Of a stretch of DNA of 35,074 bases, positions 30,831-35,074 are shown piece by piece. The stretch's first letter is position 1. The number at the start of each line of letters is the position of its first letter. The DNA is taken from contig NZ_JAGGPW010000008.1 of assembly GCF_018613655.1 (NCBI RefSeq), forward strand, positions 1 through 35,074. Direction: 5' to 3'. The notes under the pieces are model-generated. The model was not told the origin of the DNA and ran no database searches. It was given only the letters and a program-made list of their open reading frames with translations. Position numbers and translations under genes: made by a program. Source of the DNA: Planococcus sp. ISL-109. Lineage in GTDB: Bacteria; Bacillota; Bacilli; Bacillales_A; Planococcaceae.

Positions 30831-31590
30831 TCAGCCAACGAAAGAACAGGTTCTGGAATGGATTGAAGCTTATCAGAAAACGGAGGACGAGGAGGCACAA
30901 ACCAACCTTGTCCTTAATTATCGTCGCTTAGTAGAGTCGATTGCCCGTAAGTATTCCAACGGCAAATCCTATCACGAGGACATCGCACAAGTGGGCATGC
31001 TCGGATTGTTAGGTGCAATCCGCCGTTATGACCCGTCTTATGGACGCAGCTTCGAAGCCTTTGCGGTACCGACTATCATTGGTGAGATTAAACGCTTTTT
31101 GCGCGACAAAACATGGGCGATCCATGTTCCGCGCCGCATCAAAGAGCTTGGGCCGCGCATTAAAGCGACCGTTGAAGTGCTGACGACAGAACTTCAGCGT
31201 TCTCCGCAAGTGTGGGAAATCGCCGAATACTTGGATGTGGATGAAGACGACGTGCTAGAAGCGATGGAGATGGGCAAAAGCTACCAAGCACTTTCCATGG
31301 ACCATTCACTCGAGGCGGATTCGGACGGCAGTACGGTTACCTTATTTGACGTAGTCGGACAAGAAGATGATGGATATGAAAAGGCGGACCAGCGCATGCT
31401 CGTGGCGGAAGCGATGAGTGTCCTTTCCGATCGGGAAAAGCAGATCATCCAATTCACCTACATAGAGCAGCTGAGCCAAAAAGAAGCAGGCGACCGTTTG
31501 GGTATTTCACAGATGCACGTCTCGCGTCTTCAACGTAAAGCGATCAAAAAGCTTCAAGAAGCCATTTTAGCTGCTGGCGGGGTTTCCTAG
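30808..31590 (+). CDS. sigB: General stress sigma factor SigB
   Basis: A 260-residue group 3 sigma factor that directs RNA polymerase to GTTTAA/GGGTAT promoters. Region 2 includes GLLGAIRRYDPSYGRSFEAFAVPTI (core binding and -10 contact). Region 3 starts near HVPRRIKELGPRIK. Region 4 is LSDREKQIIQFTYIEQLSQ with the helix-turn-helix LGISQMHVSRLQRKAIKKL that reads the -35. The -10- and -35-contacting parts are almost identical to B. subtilis SigB, which justifies using that consensus. I place the start at 30808 (MSKQSH), with AGGTGG 6 bases upstream. Confidence 0.97.
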   Translation: MSKQSHPNQPTKEQVLEWIEAYQKTEDEEAQTNLVLNYRRLVESIARKYSNGKSYHEDIAQVGMLGLLGAIRRYDPSYGRSFEAFAVPTIIGEIKRFLRDKTWAIHVPRRIKELGPRIKATVEVLTTELQRSPQVWEIAEYLDVDEDDVLEAMEMGKSYQALSMDHSLEADSDGSTVTLFDVVGQEDDGYEKADQRMLVAEAMSVLSDREKQIIQFTYIEQLSQKEAGDRLGISQMHVSRLQRKAIKKLQEAILAAGGVS

Positions 31591-32189
31591 TGGAGGAAAT
31601 TCGCCATAAAAATGTCGAAGCCTATGCCTATAACGCAGCAAAAAAAGGGAATTATGAGTCCGGCGACAGTTATTCAACAGTGTTGACGGATGATTACTTT
31701 ATTTGCTCCGTAGCCGATGGTTTGGGAAGTGGCCCTTCAGCGCGTGAGTCATCACAGGTCATCCCCAAGATTTTAAAGGAATTTCATCACGAAACAATCG
31801 ATCAATTGATGAACCGCTTTAACGGTCTCATGTTGCAAAAACGAGGTGCGGCGGTCGCAATTTTTAAAGTGGATTTCAAAAGACGAACGCTTGAATACAG
31901 CTGTGTCGGAAACATCCGCTTCTATCTGTATCGAAAAGAAACGGACGAAGTGATTTATCCGTTGCCGGTAATGGGCTATCTTTCCGGCAGGCCGCAAAAG
32001 CTCAAAACGCAGCTTTTCGCCTATTTGGAAAATGACCTTTTCTTGATTCATTCGGATGGCGTGGATTTGCGCAACCCGAAAGCGATGATGAAAAGAGCAG
32101 GAGCGCCTAGACGATTGTATGAAGATATTCTTGCATCCATTCAAACAGGTGATGACGCGACACTTATTTCAGGAAGCCTTCTCCGTTAA
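31590..32189 (+). CDS. rsbX: Feedback phosphatase RsbX
   Basis: A 199-residue minimal PP2C phosphatase that removes phosphate from RsbS and RsbR and resets the stressosome. Motifs are GDSYSTVL, SVADGLGSGPSAR, IHSDGVD and GDDATLI, so the metal-site aspartates are present. The GTG start shares its G with the sigB TAG stop (TAGTG), and no strong ribosome binding site is seen, suggesting translational coupling. The final codons lie in the loop of the operon terminator. Confidence 0.94.
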   Translation: MEEIRHKNVEAYAYNAAKKGNYESGDSYSTVLTDDYFICSVADGLGSGPSARESSQVIPKILKEFHHETIDQLMNRFNGLMLQKRGAAVAIFKVDFKRRTLEYSCVGNIRFYLYRKETDEVIYPLPVMGYLSGRPQKLKTQLFAYLENDLFLIHSDGVDLRNPKAMMKRAGAPRRLYEDILASIQTGDDATLISGSLLR

Positions 32190-32208
32190 GGAGTGGCTTC
32201 TTTTTTTT
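32173..32208 (+). terminator. Terminator of the sigB operon
   Basis: GAAGCC (32173-32178) pairs with GGCTTC (32195-32200), and CTCC with GGAG inside, followed by eight T. The rsbX stop codon is in the loop. Confidence 0.88.
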
Positions 32209-32260
32209 GGCCGACTATACACAGGTGGAAATAGCTTATTTCTCCCAGTCCGGCATGGCG

Positions 32261-32269
32261 TGTTAAAAT
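32261..32269 (+). promoter_or_regulatory. Extended -10 promoter of tex
   Basis: TGTTAAAAT is a TGn-extended -10 about 27 bases before the tex ATG. No good -35 is seen at the usual distance. Confidence 0.4.
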
Positions 32270-32295
32270 AGAGGAGTAGAAAGGGAGTGCCCAAT

Positions 32296-34476
32296 ATGGA
32301 AACCCAGCAATTGCACGCATTGATCGCCAAAGAAGCGGGGGTCAAGCCCCATCAGGCCAGTCAAGTCATTGAACTACTCGAAAGCGGTAATACGGTGCCG
32401 TTTATCGCACGTTACCGAAAAGAAGCGACCGGCTCACTTGATGAAGTCCAAATCAAAACGATTGAAGATCGATATACATATATCCAGAATTTGGAACAGA
32501 GAAAAACGGATGTCATCCGCTCCATTGATGAGCTGGAACAACTGACACCGACACTCGAGAAGGACATCCGGGCAGCGACCGTTTTACAGCGAGTGGAGGA
32601 TCTGTACCGTCCCTTTAAGCAAAAGCGCCGCACAAAAGCCACAATCGCCAAAGAAAAAGGCTTGCAGGAATTGGCGGATTGGCTTTTGAAACCAGGGAAA
32701 GAGCAGTTGGAAATCGTGGCAAAACACTATATCAACGCTGAAAAAGGTGTGGAATCCACTGAAGAAGCTATTGCAGGGGCACAGGATATTTTAGCCGAAT
32801 TGTTTGCAGATGACCCGGATATCCGGGAACAAGCCCGCCGCCTGACACGAGATGCTGGCATACTGGAGACGGCTGCCAAAAAAAGCCATGAAGACGAGAA
32901 GCAAGTATTCCAGATGTATTATGAATACAGCGAAGCCATTAAAAAAATCGTTCCGCACCGCACCCTTGCAATCAACCGCGGTGAAAAAGAAGGTGTGTTG
33001 AAGGTAGCTGTCGTTCCCCCTGCTGACCGCATTCTTCGTTTAATGAAAAATAAATGGATGAAAATGGGGAGTCCTTCCGCGAAAGAACTCGAAGCGGCAA
33101 TCGAGGACAGCTATAAACGATTGATCCAACCGTCAATTGAACGGGAAATCCGCACGGAACTAAGTGAAAAAGGCGAAATTCAAGCTATCCATATTTTCTC
33201 GGAGAATCTTCGCAACCTACTGCTGCAGCCTCCGATGAAAGACAAAATGGTGCTCGGCATCGATCCGGCATACCGCACCGGCTGTAAATTAGCTGTCATT
33301 GATGAAACGGGCAAGTTACTAGAAGTGGCCGTAATCTATCCGCATCCGCCAAAGTCCGACCAACAAGGCGCGAAAAAAACTTTGCAGCGTATAACGGAAA
33401 CTTACCCGATTGAGATTATGGCGATCGGAAACGGCACCGCTTCACGTGAGACAGAACAATTTGTAGCCGATTTCTTAACGGAATCCGCAACCAAGGCATC
33501 GTATGTCATCGTCAACGAAGCTGGAGCGAGTGTTTATTCGGCTTCTGCTATTGCCCGTGCGGAGTTTCCGAACTTGCAAGTGGAAGAACGCAGTGCGGCC
33601 TCTATTGCCCGCCGTCTCCAGGACCCGCTTTCAGAACTCGTGAAGATCGACCCGAAAGCAGTGGGTGTTGGCCAGTACCAGCACGACGTGTCGCAGAAAA
33701 AGCTGGCGGACCAACTGACGTTTGTCGTCGAGACTGCCGTTAACCAAGTTGGCGTTAATGTTAACTCGGCTTCCGCATCGCTGCTTCAATACGTCGCTGG
33801 ACTCAGCAAGACCGTCGCCGAGAATATCATTACCGTAAGAGACGAGAACGGTCGCTTCACTTCTCGTGTCCAACTGAAAAAAATCCCGCGCCTTGGGGCA
33901 AAAACTTATGAGCAAGCGATCGGATTTTTGCGGATACCGGAAGGCAAGAACCCGCTCGATGCAACCGGTATCCACCCGGAAAGTTATGCAACTGCTGAAA
34001 AAATACTGAAGACGATCGGAGCAGATAAGAAAATGATCGGTCGCCCCGAAATTGTCGGCAAGCTGGAAGGCTTGGATGTAGAAGCATTAAGCCTTGAATG
34101 GGAAGTCGGCAAGGTGACGCTCAAAGATATCGTCGATGCATTAAAGAAACCGTTCCGCGATCCGCGTGATGAATTTCCACAGCCGCTTCTCAAAAGCGAC
34201 ATCTTGAAGATGGAAGACTTAATGCCAGGGATGGAAGTGCAGGGAACGGTGCGTAACGTCGTCGACTTCGGTGCCTTCGTCGACATCGGAGTTAAGCAGG
34301 ACGGACTCGTACACATTTCCAAGCTCAAAAAAGGATTTGTAAAGCATCCGCTTGATGTGGTCGCAGTCGGCGACATCGTGACGGTGTGGGTCGACCAAGT
34401 CGAAAAGCAAAAAGGGCGCATTGCGTTGACGATGCTTCCGCCGAAAGAACAACAGCCAGATCTCCAGGAGAGATAA
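32296..34476 (+). CDS. tex: Transcription accessory protein Tex
   Basis: A 726-residue RNA-binding protein, the counterpart of B. subtilis YdcI, linked to transcription and RNA surveillance. Domains in order: N-terminal helical region with VPFIARYRKEATGSLDE (about 30-50), YqgF/RuvX-like nuclease fold with VLGIDPAYRTGCKLAVID (about 320-337), helix-hairpin-helix repeats (LLQYVAGLSKTVAENII, then PRLGAKTYEQAIGFL), and an S1 domain at about 640-715 (GMEVQGTVRNVVDFGAFVDIG and GLVHISKL). I chose the ATG at 32296, 9 bases after AGGGA; the GTG at 32287 is too close. sprT follows after one base. Confidence 0.96.
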   Translation: METQQLHALIAKEAGVKPHQASQVIELLESGNTVPFIARYRKEATGSLDEVQIKTIEDRYTYIQNLEQRKTDVIRSIDELEQLTPTLEKDIRAATVLQRVEDLYRPFKQKRRTKATIAKEKGLQELADWLLKPGKEQLEIVAKHYINAEKGVESTEEAIAGAQDILAELFADDPDIREQARRLTRDAGILETAAKKSHEDEKQVFQMYYEYSEAIKKIVPHRTLAINRGEKEGVLKVAVVPPADRILRLMKNKWMKMGSPSAKELEAAIEDSYKRLIQPSIEREIRTELSEKGEIQAIHIFSENLRNLLLQPPMKDKMVLGIDPAYRTGCKLAVIDETGKLLEVAVIYPHPPKSDQQGAKKTLQRITETYPIEIMAIGNGTASRETEQFVADFLTESATKASYVIVNEAGASVYSASAIARAEFPNLQVEERSAASIARRLQDPLSELVKIDPKAVGVGQYQHDVSQKKLADQLTFVVETAVNQVGVNVNSASASLLQYVAGLSKTVAENIITVRDENGRFTSRVQLKKIPRLGAKTYEQAIGFLRIPEGKNPLDATGIHPESYATAEKILKTIGADKKMIGRPEIVGKLEGLDVEALSLEWEVGKVTLKDIVDALKKPFRDPRDEFPQPLLKSDILKMEDLMPGMEVQGTVRNVVDFGAFVDIGVKQDGLVHISKLKKGFVKHPLDVVAVGDIVTVWVDQVEKQKGRIALTMLPPKEQQPDLQER

Positions 34477-34477
34477 C

Positions 34478-34939
34478 ATGACCAATGAAGAACTGACCAA
34501 GCTGATTGCAGAAATTTCCCGGGATGTCTTCGGTAAACCATTCCGCCACCAAGGCATATTCAACAAGCGCCTGCGCACAACGGGTGGAAGATACTTGCTG
34601 CGCTCGCACGATATCGAAATCAATCCGGCTTCTTATAACAAGTTTGGCCATGAAGAACTCGCCGGAATCATTAAGCATGAGTTGTGCCATTATCACCTGC
34701 ATCTTGAAGGGAAAGGTTACAAACACCGGGACAAAGATTTCCGGGAGTTATTGACAGAATCGGGATCGCCACGTTTCTGTTCGCTCCTGGCGGAAAAACG
34801 GCGGAATACTTCCGGCTTTCATCTATATGAGTGCATATCCTGCAATACCGAGTATCCCCGAAAGATCCGGATGAATACGGCAAAGTATAGATGCGGACGC
34901 TGCACGGGGAAGTTGCATTTGAAAAAAGAAAAAGTGTAA
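34478..34939 (+). CDS. SprT-like zinc metalloprotein
   Basis: A 153-residue SprT-family protein, equivalent to B. subtilis YdcK. The metalloprotease motif HELCH (67-71) sits in IIKHELCHYHLHLEG. A C-terminal zinc ribbon has two Cys pairs, CISC and CGRC. SprT relatives in eukaryotes cut DNA-protein crosslinks; the bacterial role is unproven. AGGAGAG precedes the ATG, and the gene starts one base after the tex stop, so the two are in one operon, as in B. subtilis. Confidence 0.93.
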   Translation: MTNEELTKLIAEISRDVFGKPFRHQGIFNKRLRTTGGRYLLRSHDIEINPASYNKFGHEELAGIIKHELCHYHLHLEGKGYKHRDKDFRELLTESGSPRFCSLLAEKRRNTSGFHLYECISCNTEYPRKIRMNTAKYRCGRCTGKLHLKKEKV

Positions 34940-34942
34940 AGT

Positions 34943-34972
34943 AAAGAGCCGCTTCCAGAGCGGCTCTTTCTT
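34943..34972. terminator. Terminator of tex-sprT, perhaps bidirectional
   Basis: AAAGAGCCGCT (34943-34953) pairs perfectly with AGCGGCTCTTT (34959-34969), followed by CTT. The opposite strand ends in TACTTTAC, a weak T-rich tail, so it may also serve the convergent gene. Confidence 0.8.
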
Positions 34973-34990
34973 ACGATTAGTCAATAGTTT

Positions 34991-35074
34991 TTATTCCGTT
35001 TTAAAGAGGTTCTTCCGAGATTCCTCATCTTTTAAGAGACGGAAGTTACTCATAACTAAAAATGGGAATGCCAA
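34991..35074 (-). CDS. C-terminal tail of a convergent gene (partial)
   Basis: On the minus strand one frame is open from the right edge to a TAA at 34991-34993, while the other two frames stop early. The 27 residues read FLVMSNFRLLKDEESRKNLFK in the main part. The end is charged, and the first visible residues (LAFPFLVM) are hydrophobic. The position, convergent on sprT with a hairpin between, is what a real gene end would show. No family can be assigned from so short a piece. Confidence 0.4.
   Translation of the reverse strand: MAFPFLVMSNFRLLKDEESRKNLFKTE

Noticed and set aside
1..35074. CRISPR arrays, tRNA or rRNA genes, prophage modules
   Set aside because: I looked for regularly spaced repeats, tRNA-like cloverleaf ends and phage gene runs and saw none.

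Overview
The window reads as chromosomal DNA of a low-to-mid GC Gram-positive bacterium of the Bacillales, most likely family Planococcaceae (Planococcus-like). The basis is protein sequence similarity as I recognise it, AGGAGG-type ribosome binding sites, frequent GTG/TTG starts, and a right half that follows the Bacillus subtilis order ddl-murF-cshA-ydbS-ydbT-ydcA-acpS-alr-mazEF-rsbRSTUVW-sigB-rsbX-tex-sprT. The genus is an inference; no rRNA gene is present to confirm it.

Layout. (1) 1-1185: the 5' end of an IS transposase running off the left edge, then about 1 kb without a convincing gene but with a strong terminator, a structured-RNA-like element with competing pairings (463-559), and a pair of direct repeats. 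(2) 1186-6761, all minus strand: cardiolipin synthase, a squalene/phytoene synthase family protein, a two-gene sucrose-phosphate (or mannosylfructose-phosphate) synthase/phosphatase operon, and an MBL-fold hydrolase. (3) 6928-10915: a glycine/D-amino-acid-oxidase-type flavoprotein, a probably frameshifted small membrane protein, a stress-type SDR, a DUF5658 membrane protein and a drug-efflux MFS transporter. (4) 11057-14221: the copper operon csoR-copZ-copA with two copper-responsive operator-like sites. (5) 14262-20179: a small ORF, rodA, an unrecognised protein, then ddl-murF-esterase. (6) 20180-25290: cshA with a complex upstream region, ydbS-ydbT, a rhomboid protease and acpS. (7) 25308-32189: alr, the MazEF toxin-antitoxin pair and the complete eight-gene sigma-B operon. 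(8) 32296-35074: tex, a SprT-like protein and the tail of a convergent gene.

How it works together. The right half holds the general stress regulator SigB with its whole partner-switching module: the RsbR/RsbS/RsbT stressosome activates RsbU, which frees SigB through RsbV/RsbW, with RsbX as feedback phosphatase. A near-perfect SigB promoter (GTTTAA-N14-GGGTAA) lies inside this operon before rsbV. A perfect one (GTTTAA-N14-GGGTAT) lies before the sucrose synthesis pair 24 kb away, and weaker versions precede the SDR gene and a small ORF. Extracytoplasmic-function promoter motifs also occur: a perfect SigW-type site (TGAAAC-N16-CGTA) before ydbST, a SigM-type site (GGAAAC-N16-CGTC) before rodA, and a tandem ECF-like pair before cshA. 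The strongest new hypothesis is that this organism makes a non-reducing disaccharide compatible solute as part of its SigB general stress response. All promoter calls are motif matches made by eye and need transcription-start mapping.
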